From NCBI GenBank assembly GCA_947630555.1, contig CANRIA010000005.1, forward strand, positions 21,346-85,345: 64,000 nucleotides of DNA, in the 5' to 3' direction. This stretch comes from an uncultured Clostridia bacterium (lineage in GTDB: Bacteria > Bacillota > Clostridia > Oscillospirales > Ruminococcaceae). The notes under the pieces were generated by a model. It was not told where the DNA came from, searched no databases, and saw only the letters and a program-made list of their open reading frames with translations. The stretch's first letter is position 1, and each line of letters starts with the position of its first letter. Below are positions 51,109 through 59,670 of this stretch, piece after piece. The position numbers and the translations under genes were made by a program.

Positions 51109-52104
51109 ATGAGCAAGATAATCAACGGACAGTCTATACCAAATATGCCGTGGCAGGATAAGCCGCAGGGCTGCAAAGAGGTCATCTGGAGATACACCGA
51201 GAACCCCATTATTCCGCGCGACCTTATACCTACCTCAAACTCAATATTCAACTCGGCTGTTGTGCCGTTTGAGGGCAAGTTCGCAGGCGTTTTCCGCTGC
51301 GACGACAAGCAGAGAAACATGGAGCTGCACGCAGGCTTCTCAGACGACGGTATCCACTGGAACATAAACGAGGAGAGAATACAGTTCGTGCAGGCGGAAA
51401 AGTCTACCGAAGAAGTGAACCAGTGGGGCTACGGCTACGACCCGAGAGTTTGCTTTATCAAGGACAGATACTGGGTAACTTGGTGCAACGCTTACGGCTG
51501 GAAACCGACCATAGGCGTTGGCTACACCTTCGATTTCAAGACATTCTATCAGTGCGAGAATGCTTTCCTGCCTTTCAACAGAAACGGCGTGCTGTTCCCG
51601 AGAAAGGTAAACGACAAGTATCTTATGTTCTCCCGTCCGTCAGACAGCGGTCACACGCCGTTCGGTGATATGTACATATCGCAGTCGCCTGACATGAAAT
51701 ACTGGGGCGAACACCGCCATGTTATGGGTCCTCTGAGAGGCTGGGAGTCCAAGAAGATAGGCGCAGGCCCTATACCGATTGAGACCGACGAGGGCTGGCT
51801 GTGCTTCTATCACGGCGTTCTGGAAAGCTGCAACGGCTTTGTTTACAGCTTCTCGGCTTGCATACTGGACAAGGACGAGCCGTGGAAGGTAAAGTACCGC
51901 TGCGCCGAATATCTGCTCAATCCTCGTGAATACTATGAGTGTGTGGGCGATGTTCAGAACGTTACATTCCCGTGCGCAACGCTGGCAGACCAGGACACCG
52001 GCAGGATAGCTATCTACTATGGCTGCGCCGACACGGTGGTAGGTCTGGCGTTCTGCAAGCTCGACGAAGTTATCGAGTACGTAAAGAGCCATTCTTCAAT
52101 ATAA
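51109..52104 (+). CDS. GH130 beta-1,4-mannooligosaccharide phosphorylase-type enzyme
   Basis: 331-residue five-bladed beta-propeller glycoside phosphorylase of family GH130, most like the mannooligosaccharide phosphorylases (phosphorolysis of beta-1,4-mannosides to mannose 1-phosphate). Recognisable blocks: [99 protein letters not shown] and [18 protein letters not shown]. Length and opening sequence separate it from the longer mannosylglucose phosphorylases. AAGGCGG box, promoter and likely catabolite operator upstream. Codon use is strongly biased (GAG, AAG, ATC), suggesting high expression. It links the window to mannan use. Confidence 0.88.
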   Translation: MSKIINGQSIPNMPWQDKPQGCKEVIWRYTENPIIPRDLIPTSNSIFNSAVVPFEGKFAGVFRCDDKQRNMELHAGFSDDGIHWNINEERIQFVQAEKSTEEVNQWGYGYDPRVCFIKDRYWVTWCNAYGWKPTIGVGYTFDFKTFYQCENAFLPFNRNGVLFPRKVNDKYLMFSRPSDSGHTPFGDMYISQSPDMKYWGEHRHVMGPLRGWESKKIGAGPIPIETDEGWLCFYHGVLESCNGFVYSFSACILDKDEPWKVKYRCAEYLLNPREYYECVGDVQNVTFPCATLADQDTGRIAIYYGCADTVVGLAFCKLDEVIEYVKSHSSI

Positions 52105-52137
52105 GCAATTAGTATAGGATTACATAAAATCAACAAG

Positions 52138-52174
52138 ACCGACATGCCGCTTTGCCGCGGTGTGCCGGTTTTTG
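52138..52174 (+). terminator. Terminator after the GH130 gene
   Basis: ACCG-ACATG-CCGC-TTTG-CCGCGG-TGTG-CCGGT hairpin followed by TTTTTGC, 33 bp after the stop. Confidence 0.75.
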
Positions 52175-52238
52175 CATACCCAACCTTTTGAGAAAGCTGC
52201 ACACTATATATACGAGAACGCTTCCGGAGGCATTCGAT

Positions 52239-53879
52239 ATGGAAAAACAACTTGCAGACAAATATATTTATCAGTACATGGACAGGATATTCGGCTTTGC
52301 GCTTGATAAACTGCACACCATTGACGGCGCTCGCGAACTGGCTTCCGATATTGTGTATGAGGTGTACCGCTCGTTTCTGAAAGCTGACGGCATTGTGAAT
52401 ATTGACGGCTATGTTTACAGAATTGCAAGAAACGTGTACGCGCATTATATTGACAGCCTTGCACGCGGCAGAAATTTTGTCAGCATTGACGGCATGGTGA
52501 TAGCCGCCCCCGAAGAACCATTGGAAGAAGAGGCTGAAACAGAGCAGATACTTCGGCGAGAGATAGGGTATCTTTCTCAGCGGCAGCGCACCGTGCTATA
52601 TATGCACTATTATGAAAAGCGCACGGTGGCAGAGATAGCGCAAAAGCTGAAAATATCGCAGGGTACTGTAAAATGGCATTTGTCTGATGCGAGAAGCAGA
52701 CTGAAAGAGGGTATAAACATGAATATCAATGAACAGAATATACAGCTTTCCCCGATAAGATTTACACACATGGGGCACAGCGGCTGTGCGGGCGCAAACG
52801 GAGATACAAACGCTATGTTCGATACGCGCCTGAAACAAAACATTGCTTGGGCGTGCTACAGCGAACCTAAAACTCTTGAAGAGATAGCAAGGGCGGTGGG
52901 CGTGCCGCAGGTGTATGTTTCAGATGATCTGAAAAAGCTGGTGGAGTATGCCTATATTGACAGGCTGGACAATACAAACGACCCGAAATACCGCACGAAT
53001 ATGCTGATCTATGACGGCAGGGACAAGGCAGACCTTTCGCAGATATATTCTGATGCGGCGCAGTTTATTTGCGACAAATATCTGCCGAAGGTGTTTGAAG
53101 AATTTGAAAACGACAAGGACCACTGGGGGCTTTGCTGCGACGGGGGAGATCTAAACTTTCTGAAATACAGCGTGGTAATGCTGGCTGTAAGAAGGCTTAT
53201 ACGCTTTGACGAGGGGTTTGAAAAGGAGTTTGAAAAATACACTGTCAAGCGCCCCGACGGCGGAGATTTTATAGCCTATGCAAACGTTGAAGACGATATT
53301 TCTATAACTGCTGCTGCCGCGAAGCCAAACCCATACTGGTGCTGCGGATATATGACAAGGGGCATAAATGATGCGCCTGCCGAAGAAGCTTTTGAAAGTA
53401 TCTCTGTTGACTGCCGATACACAGACCGCAGCGGCGGCTGGCAGGATAATTTGCAGGAGGACTGGCAGCAGCTCACGAAGTTTATAAGGAGCGGAAAAGA
53501 CGCGCTTTCGCAGGAGGGCTACAAACGTCTGTGCGACAAGGGGTATCTCTATGAGGACAGAGTGCAGCCTGCGGTGATGAGAATAAAATGCAGTGAGGAC
53601 ATTATCTCGGCGTTTTTCGGCGGACTGAAAGAAAAGATAGCAGTTCCTGACGAGGTGGTAGAATTTGCGTGGAAAATGGACGAACAGGTGATAAACGAGA
53701 ACAAGAAGCATTTTCCGCAGCATATGCACAAAACGCTGGAATGCTATTATTCAAACTGCATTGGCAGCGGCATTATGATACCGAAAGTTATTGAGATACT
53801 GCTCGAGCGCGGTGTGCTTAAGCCGCTCTCTGACATACAGAAAAAGGCAGCGCTCTCGGTGCTGTGCATAAATGAATGA
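52239..53879 (+). CDS. ECF-type sigma-70 factor fused to a large C-terminal domain
   Basis: 546 residues. Residues 1-160 are an ECF sigma factor: region 2 (ADKYIYQYMDRIFGFALDKL, YVYRIARNVYAHYIDSLARG) and region 4 (LSQRQRTVLYMHYYEKRTVA, ISQGTVKWHLSDARSRLKEG). About 390 further residues follow. They begin with a Cys/Gly/His segment (HMGHSGCAGANGDTN), then a winged-helix-like stretch (PKTLEEIARAVGVPQVYVSD then DLKKLVEYAYIDRL), then a long region of no recognised family. Typical ECF factors are 170-200 residues with no such tail, and no anti-sigma gene adjoins it. CCGGAGG lies 8 nt before the chosen ATG. The extension may sense a signal or act as built-in anti-sigma; this is inferred. Confidence 0.8.
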   Translation: MEKQLADKYIYQYMDRIFGFALDKLHTIDGARELASDIVYEVYRSFLKADGIVNIDGYVYRIARNVYAHYIDSLARGRNFVSIDGMVIAAPEEPLEEEAETEQILRREIGYLSQRQRTVLYMHYYEKRTVAEIAQKLKISQGTVKWHLSDARSRLKEGINMNINEQNIQLSPIRFTHMGHSGCAGANGDTNAMFDTRLKQNIAWACYSEPKTLEEIARAVGVPQVYVSDDLKKLVEYAYIDRLDNTNDPKYRTNMLIYDGRDKADLSQIYSDAAQFICDKYLPKVFEEFENDKDHWGLCCDGGDLNFLKYSVVMLAVRRLIRFDEGFEKEFEKYTVKRPDGGDFIAYANVEDDISITAAAAKPNPYWCCGYMTRGINDAPAEEAFESISVDCRYTDRSGGWQDNLQEDWQQLTKFIRSGKDALSQEGYKRLCDKGYLYEDRVQPAVMRIKCSEDIISAFFGGLKEKIAVPDEVVEFAWKMDEQVINENKKHFPQHMHKTLECYYSNCIGSGIMIPKVIEILLERGVLKPLSDIQKKAALSVLCINE

Positions 53880-53889
53880 GAAAATACAA

Positions 53890-54185
53890 AAGCTCCCCTG
53901 TTTCCTTTTGTGGAAGTGGGGGAGCTGGCGTGACGACAAGTCGCCACTTCACGGGGGCACCCCGTATGGTTCCCCCTCTGTTTCCCGTAAGGGAAACAGT
54001 AGAGCCCATTTCCGGTGTCGGCTCCGTTACCCTCACGCTAAAAAATTCACATTAAGATGTTCATTTTTTAGCTGCGCCGACAGCGGTGTAAACTGAGAGA
54101 AATGAATTCCCGAATTTTACTTTTTTATTTAAACTATTTCAATAGAATGATCTCTTTCATTTCCATTTGTGGAAGTGGGGGAGCT
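53890..54185. repeat. Structured repeat, copy 1, inserted within a terminator and flanked by 26-bp direct repeats
   Basis: No gene here. A terminator-like left arm AAAGCTCCCC (53889-53898) pairs with GGGGGAGCT at 53918-53926. The 26 bp 53901-53926 recur at 54160-54185 with one mismatch, and only the second copy is followed by TTTTTGTTTTTT. Between them lies a 233-bp structured element (53927-54159): a GGGGG/CCCCC hairpin, CTGTTTCCC-GTAA-GGGAAACAG, then TGTCGGC...GCCGACA enclosing GCTAAAAAAT...ATTTTTTAGC, and CAGCGGTGTAAA. A second copy is at about 61950-62125. Confidence 0.75.
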
Positions 54186-54246
54186 TTTTGTTTTTTAGCT
54201 ATAAAACAAGCGGCTGAGAGGCTTAAAATTTATGCGAAATGATACC

Positions 54247-54304
54247 TTGACAACGGGGGCAAAAAGAGTTATAATGTTGAAAAGTAGATTGTTTGCTTTT
54301 CAAC
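54247..54304 (+). promoter_or_regulatory. MarR-ABC operon promoter with overlapping palindromic operator
   Basis: TTGACA (54247-54252), 17-bp spacer, TATAAT (54270-54275): perfect consensus. Immediately after the -10 comes GTTGAAAAG-n11-CTTTTCAAC (54276-54304), 9-bp perfect arms covering the expected start site. That is the expected place for an autorepressing MarR protein to bind. Confidence 0.8.
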
Positions 54305-54333
54305 AAAATATTTGCCAAAGGGGTGAACATACC

Positions 54334-54780
54334 GTGACAAACAATTTTATAATGCGTGAGCTTTATCAGCTGAACAACGCTATGCGCAAGTTCTTTGACC
54401 GCTCGCCGGTGAAAAAGGAGCTTGACAGCGTTTCGGGCACTCACGGCTGGGTGATAGCCTATCTTGCCACCCACGAAAACGAGGACGTTTATCAGCGCGA
54501 CCTTGAAAGAGAGTTCGGCATAACGCGCTCTACCACATCTAAGATGATTGCGCTTATGGAGAAGAACGGTCTTGTGGGCAAAGAGAAAGTGGCGTGCGAT
54601 GACAGGCTGAAAAAACTTGTGCTGACTGAGCGTTCCAAAAAACTTGCGGAGAAAATTTGCAAGGACAATCAAAAGACCGAAAAGCAGCTTACAAAGGGCT
54701 TTTCAAACGAGGAGCTTAAAATGCTCAGCGAGTTTATGCGCAGAATGAAAGAAAATCTACAGGGCGAAAGGAAAGACTGA
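54334..54780 (+). CDS. MarR-family transcriptional regulator
   Basis: 148-residue winged-helix regulator. The helices of the DNA-binding core are in LATHENEDVYQRDLEREFGI and TRSTTSKMIALMEKNGLV (about 48-85), then the wing KEKVACDDRLKKLVLTERSK and a C-terminal dimerisation helix. The GTG start at 54334 has AGGGGTG 8 nt upstream; the frame extends 34 codons further, but that sequence holds the operator. It is followed 5 bp later by two ABC half-transporters, a common arrangement in which MarR represses an exporter and the exported compound relieves repression. Confidence 0.9.
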   Translation: MTNNFIMRELYQLNNAMRKFFDRSPVKKELDSVSGTHGWVIAYLATHENEDVYQRDLEREFGITRSTTSKMIALMEKNGLVGKEKVACDDRLKKLVLTERSKKLAEKICKDNQKTEKQLTKGFSNEELKMLSEFMRRMKENLQGERKD

Positions 54781-54785
54781 CTTTA

Positions 54786-56549
54786 ATGCTTAAAACTATG
54801 ACAAAGTGTATAAGGGAATACAAAACGCCTACTATACTTACCATACTATTTATAATAGGAGAGGTAGTAATAGAGGTAATAATACCCTTTATCACAGCAG
54901 ATCTTATAAACTCAATAAACAAAGGCGTTGTCATGTCGGAGATACTCAAGACCGGGGCGCTTTTGCTGGTAATGGCGCTCATTTCGCTGGCGTGCGGAGG
55001 TATGGCAGGCTTTACCTGCGCGAAGGCCTCGGCAGGCTTTGCTAAAAACGTGCGGCATGACATATTCAAACGCGTGCAGACGTTCGCGTTCAAAAATATA
55101 GACAAATTTTCGACTTCTTCTCTGGTAACGAGAATGACCACCGATATAAACAACGTTCAGATGTCCTACATGATGCTGATACGCATGGCTATAAGAGCGC
55201 CTGTTATGCTCATATTCGCGATAATAATGGCTTACATAATGGGCGGCGCGCTGGCATCGTGCTTTGTGGTGGTAATACCCGTGCTTGTTTTCGGGCTGCT
55301 TATGGTAGCGCGCTCGGCAATGCCTGCATTCAGAAGAGTATTCAAAAAGTACGATAAACTGAATGAATCGGTAGAAGAAAACGTAAGAGCCATGAGGGTT
55401 GTAAAGGGCTTTTCAAGAGAGGACTATGAAAAGAAAAAGTTTGCAGCCGCATCGGAAGATATACGCAAGGACTTTACAAGGGCTGAAAGACTGGTAGCGC
55501 TGAATACGCCGCTTATGCAGATATGTGTTTACTTCAATATGGCGTTCGTGCTGCTGATAGGCTCAAAGATAATAATATCGAGCAAGGGCGCAACTATAGA
55601 CGTAGGTCAGATACAGGCTATGCTTACTTACGGTATGCAGATACTAATGCAGCTGATGATGCTCTCTATGATATACGTTATGCTCACCATGTCGGCTGAA
55701 TCTATAAAGCGTATTTGCGAGGTGCTCAACGAGGAGACCGCCATACACGACCCTGAGAACCCCGTTATGGAAGTCGCTGACGGTTCTATAGAATTTAAAG
55801 ACGTAAACTTTAAGTATTCGGAAGATGCGCAGAAATATGCTCTTGCAGATGTTGATCTGAAGATACCCTCGGGCGCAACGGTGGGTATTATAGGCGGCAC
55901 GGGCTCAAGCAAGTCAACGCTGGTGCAGCTTATACCGCGCCTTTATGACGTTACCGACGGTGAAGTAAAGGTAGGCGGCGTTGATGTCCGCGATTACGAC
56001 CTTGAAACGCTGCGAAACAGTGTTGCAATGGTACTTCAGAAGAACCTGCTGTTTTCGGGTACTATCAAAGATAATCTGCGGTGGGGCAATGCGCAGGCTA
56101 CAGACGAAGAAATGATACACGCCTGCAAACTGGCTCAGGCAGATGAATTTGTGCAGTTGTTCCCCGATGGTTACGATACATATATAGAGCAGGGTGGTAC
56201 TAACGTTTCGGGCGGACAAAAACAAAGACTTTGTATTGCAAGGGCGCTTCTTAAAAAGCCCAAGATACTTATTCTTGACGACTCTACCAGCGCGGTGGAC
56301 ACAAAGACTGATGCGCTGATAAGGGCAGGCTTCAAAGAATACATACCAGAAACCACGAAGATAATCATAGCGCAGCGTATCGCTTCCGTGCAGGACGCAG
56401 ATATGATAATAGTTATGGATAACGGCGTTGTTACCGCTGTGGGCAAGCATGATGAGCTTCTTGAAAGCAGCGAGATATACCGCGAAGTTTACGAGCAGCA
56501 GACTAATGGCAGCGGCTCGGACGGCGAGAGGGGTGATGAAAATGCCTAG
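54786..56549 (+). CDS. ABC exporter half-transporter with degenerate nucleotide site (MarR operon, subunit 1)
   Basis: 587 residues, six transmembrane helices plus ATPase. Walker A reads GGTGSSKST (about 368), with Ser where Gly is usual; signature VSGGQKQR (about 473); Walker B LILDDSTSAVD with Asp for the catalytic Glu; and AQRIAS instead of the H-loop histidine motif. This is the degenerate-site partner of a heterodimeric exporter, like the subunit at 26663. It overlaps the next gene by 8 bp. The substrate may be a drug or toxic metabolite, given the MarR regulator. Confidence 0.92.
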   Translation: MLKTMTKCIREYKTPTILTILFIIGEVVIEVIIPFITADLINSINKGVVMSEILKTGALLLVMALISLACGGMAGFTCAKASAGFAKNVRHDIFKRVQTFAFKNIDKFSTSSLVTRMTTDINNVQMSYMMLIRMAIRAPVMLIFAIIMAYIMGGALASCFVVVIPVLVFGLLMVARSAMPAFRRVFKKYDKLNESVEENVRAMRVVKGFSREDYEKKKFAAASEDIRKDFTRAERLVALNTPLMQICVYFNMAFVLLIGSKIIISSKGATIDVGQIQAMLTYGMQILMQLMMLSMIYVMLTMSAESIKRICEVLNEETAIHDPENPVMEVADGSIEFKDVNFKYSEDAQKYALADVDLKIPSGATVGIIGGTGSSKSTLVQLIPRLYDVTDGEVKVGGVDVRDYDLETLRNSVAMVLQKNLLFSGTIKDNLRWGNAQATDEEMIHACKLAQADEFVQLFPDGYDTYIEQGGTNVSGGQKQRLCIARALLKKPKILILDDSTSAVDTKTDALIRAGFKEYIPETTKIIIAQRIASVQDADMIIVMDNGVVTAVGKHDELLESSEIYREVYEQQTNGSGSDGERGDENA

Positions 56550-58467
56550 GATGCCAAGAAACATGAAAGGCGGCAGACCGCAGGTAAGCATTTTCAAAAC
56601 CCTGGGACGGGCGATAAAAATGCTGTTCAAGTTCTACCCCGTGCTTGTGCCGATAACGATAGTTTGCATAATCTTCTCGGCGGTGGCTTCTGCAATACCG
56701 GCGTTCTTTCTGCAAAAGGTAATAGCCGATATTGAAGTATGGAGAGACACAGGCGACTGGGCAGGCGCGAAAGAGGACATCATACCCAAAATAATGCTGC
56801 TTATAGGAATGTATGTGCTTTCTATAATAGCAATAACGGCGTGGTCGCAGATAATGGCATATATGACACAAGGCTATCTTAGCAAGCTGAGATGCTATAT
56901 GTTTGATGATATGCAGGATCTGCCGATAAAGTATTTTGATACACACAAACACGGCGATATAATGAGCTGCTACACCAACGATATTGATACACTGCGGCAG
57001 CTTATATCGCAGTCGCTGCCTTCACTGTTGCAGGCGTGCGTTATAGTAGTAACGGTGTTCTGTATAATGATATACTACAGCGTTTGGCTGACACTTGTGC
57101 TTATGGTGGGCGTGCTGCTGATGATGCTTGTATCGTCTGTTATAGGTAAAGGCTCGGCGAAGTACTTTATAAGCCAGCAAAGATCTGTCGGCAAGACCGA
57201 GGGCTTTATACAAGAGATAATGAACGGTCAGAAGGTAGTAAAGGTGTTCTGCCACGAGGAGCAGAGCCAGAAAGACTTTGATGCCGTAAACGAAGAGCTT
57301 TGCGAGAATATGTACAGGGCGCACGCGTTTGCAAACTCTCTGGGGCCTATAATCATGAACCTCGGCAATATCATGTATGTAATAATTGCTGTGGTGGGCG
57401 GTCTGTTCCTTCTTTCGGGAATGAGCAACCTGTCAATATCGGGGCTTGGGTTCAGCATTGATATAATAATACCGTTTTTGTCGATGACAAAGCAGTTTAC
57501 GGGTAACATAAACCAGGTTTCTCAGCAGATAAACGCCATTGTAATGGGCGCGGCAGGCGCTGAAAGAGTTTTTGCTCTGATAGATCAGCCTTCCGAGGAG
57601 GACAACGGCTATGTTACGCTTGTGAATGCGAAAGTCGCTGCTGACGGCACTATTACAGAAACCACAGAAAGAACTCACCAGTGGGCTTGGAAACACCCCC
57701 ACACCGCAGACGGCTCTGTAACATACACGCTGCTTGAAGGTGATGTTACTCTTGACGGCGTAGACTTTGGCTACGAGCCCGACAAACAGGTTTTGTATGA
57801 CGTTACCGTGTATGCAAAACCCGGTCAGAAGGTGGCGTTCGTTGGCGCAACGGGTGCAGGCAAAACGACCATTACCAACCTTATAAACCGCTTTTACGAT
57901 ATTGCCGACGGCAAGATACGCTATGACGGCATAAACATAAACAAGATACGCAAGAGCGACCTGAGGCGTTCGCTGGGCATAGTTTTGCAGGAAACCAACC
58001 TGTTTTCCGGCACGGTAATGGAGAACATACGCTACGGCAGACTTGATGCCACCGACGAGGAATGCAAGCAGGCGGCAAGGCTTGCAGGCGCGCACGGCTT
58101 TATAATGCGCCTGCCTATGGGCTACGACACCGAGCTTTCAAACAATGGTTCTAACCTGTCGCAGGGTCAAAGGCAGCTTATCGCGATAGCGCGTGCGGCA
58201 GTTGCAGACCCACCGGTAATGATACTAGACGAGGCGACATCTTCGATAGATACCCGTACCGAGGCGATAGTGCAGAAGGGCATGGATGCGCTGATGAAGG
58301 GCAGAACGGTGTTCGTCATAGCGCACAGGCTGTCAACGGTAAAGAATTCCGATGTTATCATGGTGCTTGACCACGGACATATCATCGAGCGCGGCTCGCA
58401 CGATAAACTTATAGCCGAAAAGGGAACGTACTATCAGCTGTACACCGGCGCATTCGAGCTGGAATAA
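56542..58467 (+). CDS. ABC exporter half-transporter with canonical nucleotide site (MarR operon, subunit 2)
   Basis: 641 residues. After an N-terminal basic tail (MPRMPRNMKGGRPQVS) come six transmembrane helices, then an inserted segment of about 45 residues (ADGTITETTERTHQWAWKHP and around, about 370-410) between membrane and ATPase domains, then Walker A GATGAGKTT (about 434), signature LSQGQRQL (about 538), Walker B MILDEATSSID and H-loop IAHRLST. The start is the ATG with GAGGGG 8 nt upstream; another ATG two codons earlier is too close to that box. A terminator follows directly. Confidence 0.92.
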   Translation: MPRMPRNMKGGRPQVSIFKTLGRAIKMLFKFYPVLVPITIVCIIFSAVASAIPAFFLQKVIADIEVWRDTGDWAGAKEDIIPKIMLLIGMYVLSIIAITAWSQIMAYMTQGYLSKLRCYMFDDMQDLPIKYFDTHKHGDIMSCYTNDIDTLRQLISQSLPSLLQACVIVVTVFCIMIYYSVWLTLVLMVGVLLMMLVSSVIGKGSAKYFISQQRSVGKTEGFIQEIMNGQKVVKVFCHEEQSQKDFDAVNEELCENMYRAHAFANSLGPIIMNLGNIMYVIIAVVGGLFLLSGMSNLSISGLGFSIDIIIPFLSMTKQFTGNINQVSQQINAIVMGAAGAERVFALIDQPSEEDNGYVTLVNAKVAADGTITETTERTHQWAWKHPHTADGSVTYTLLEGDVTLDGVDFGYEPDKQVLYDVTVYAKPGQKVAFVGATGAGKTTITNLINRFYDIADGKIRYDGININKIRKSDLRRSLGIVLQETNLFSGTVMENIRYGRLDATDEECKQAARLAGAHGFIMRLPMGYDTELSNNGSNLSQGQRQLIAIARAAVADPPVMILDEATSSIDTRTEAIVQKGMDALMKGRTVFVIAHRLSTVKNSDVIMVLDHGHIIERGSHDKLIAEKGTYYQLYTGAFELE

Positions 58468-58470
58468 AAA

Positions 58471-58503
58471 GAAAGAGCAGACCGAAAAGTCTGCTCTTTT
58501 GTT
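58471..58503 (+). terminator. Terminator of the MarR-ABC operon
   Basis: AGAGCAGAC-CGAAAA-GTCTGCTCTTTTGTT, 6 bp after the stop codon. Confidence 0.85.
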
Positions 58504-58504
58504 A

Positions 58505-58790
58505 AGATAAATCAGAATTTGTCCGCTATACCTACCTTGCTATTGGGGGAGACCCTTTTGAAAAAGGGTCTTCCCCCAAGCCCCCTCACTAAAACTTCTG
58601 TATTTTTTGGCGAGGGGTAATTATTCTCTTAAAAACAGATAACTTACAATTTATCGCTGATTTATAAAAGACATTACCCCTCGCCAAAAAACAATATAAA
58701 AGTCTTTGGAAAGGGGTATGGGGAATAACCTTTCTTCAGAAAGGTTTTCCCCAAAAGAAAAACAGGTACAGCAGATAAATTCCGATTTAT
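58505..58790. mobile_element. 286-bp palindromic MITE-like element
   Basis: The left half (58505-58622) and the reversed right half (58790-58674) are homologous throughout: outer AAGATAAATCAGAATTTGTC versus AAGAATAAATCGGAATTTAT, GCT-TACCT, a C/G-rich hairpin (58544-58576 left; 58720-58753 right) and a perfect 19-bp inner arm TTTTTTGGCGAGGGGTAAT (58603-58621) facing ATTACCCCTCGCCAAAAAA (58673-58691). The centre is 50 bp and AT-rich. It lies between the ABC terminator and ricT, and its right end covers the ricT stop codon. No coding capacity. Its outer arm matches that of the isochorismatase cassette. Confidence 0.65.
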
Positions 58791-59656
58791 TCTTCCTCCA
58801 AATTCTTGAGCGCTTTCAGCTCGTCCTTGTTCACTCTGATAACGCTGTCCTTGATGACCTGAACGTCCTTTTTGTCCACAGTTACTACCGCATCGTTCTC
58901 CATGCGAACGTGCAGTTTGCCCGTCAGCAGGTTTACGTCCTCAACAGTGCCTTTGCCCTCGGCGGTGCGCACAATCGCCCCTATCTTCGGGGTGCTGCGC
59001 AAAAGCTCGGTGTAGCTGTCCTGCTCGTATTTCAGGCAGCACATCAGCCTGCCGCACGCGCCCGATATCTTCGTCGGGTTCAGCGATAAGCCCTGCTCTT
59101 TCGCCATTTTTATCGAAACAGGCTGAAATTCGCCCAAAAAGCGAGAGCAGCAGTACGGCTGACCGCAAACGCCTATGCCGCCCAGCATTTTCGCCTCGTC
59201 GCGCACACCTATCTGCCTAAGCTCAATTCTCGTTCTGAAAACCGAAGCCAAGTCCTTTACAAGTTCGCGAAAATCCACCCTGTTTTCGGCTGTGAAATAG
59301 AACAGCAGCTTGTTGTTGTCAAACGTGCATTCAACGTCCACAAGCTTCATTTTAAGACCGTGCTTTTCTATCTTCTCCTCGCAAATTTTAAAAGCTTCTT
59401 CCTCTTTCTTGTGGTTGTTCTCTACCGTTTTCAGGTCTTGCGCAGTCGCAAGGCGCATAACGGGCTTCAGCGGCGCGATTATCTCGCTGTCGTCTATCTG
59501 CCGCGGCGCAAGAACAACATCTCCGCACTCAACACCGCGCGCGGTCTCAACAATAACCTTGTCGCCCAGCTTTATGTTCTTGCCGTCGGGCGCAAAATAA
59601 TACACCTTTCCGACACTTTTAAATCTCACTCCGATTATCTCGGTCAAGACTATCAC
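58787..59656 (-). CDS. ricT: RicT/YaaT (PSP1-family) regulator
   Basis: 289-residue PSP1-domain protein. In Bacillus subtilis RicT (YaaT) works with RicA and RicF in a complex that acts on RNase Y and affects RNA maturation, competence and sporulation. Visible blocks: VRFKSVGKVYYFAPDG, VIVETARGVECGDVV, then the cysteine clusters GGIGVCGQPYCCSRFLGEF (about 150-168) and SGACGRLMCCLKYEQDSY (about 195-212), which relate to the Fe-S clusters of the Ric complex. A GTG start with AAAGG close upstream is the best available. It is followed, in transcription order, only by the palindromic element. The holB-ricT order is typical of Firmicutes. Confidence 0.92.
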   Translation of the reverse strand: MIVLTEIIGVRFKSVGKVYYFAPDGKNIKLGDKVIVETARGVECGDVVLAPRQIDDSEIIAPLKPVMRLATAQDLKTVENNHKKEEEAFKICEEKIEKHGLKMKLVDVECTFDNNKLLFYFTAENRVDFRELVKDLASVFRTRIELRQIGVRDEAKMLGGIGVCGQPYCCSRFLGEFQPVSIKMAKEQGLSLNPTKISGACGRLMCCLKYEQDSYTELLRSTPKIGAIVRTAEGKGTVEDVNLLTGKLHVRMENDAVVTVDKKDVQVIKDSVIRVNKDELKALKNLEEE

Positions 59657-59670
59657 TATCCTTTCGTGTT

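Noticed and set aside
52152..52238. Longer sigma-factor start 29 codons upstream
   Set aside because: That stretch overlaps the GH130 terminator and gives a Cys-rich non-homologous extension; CCGGAGG supports the downstream ATG.
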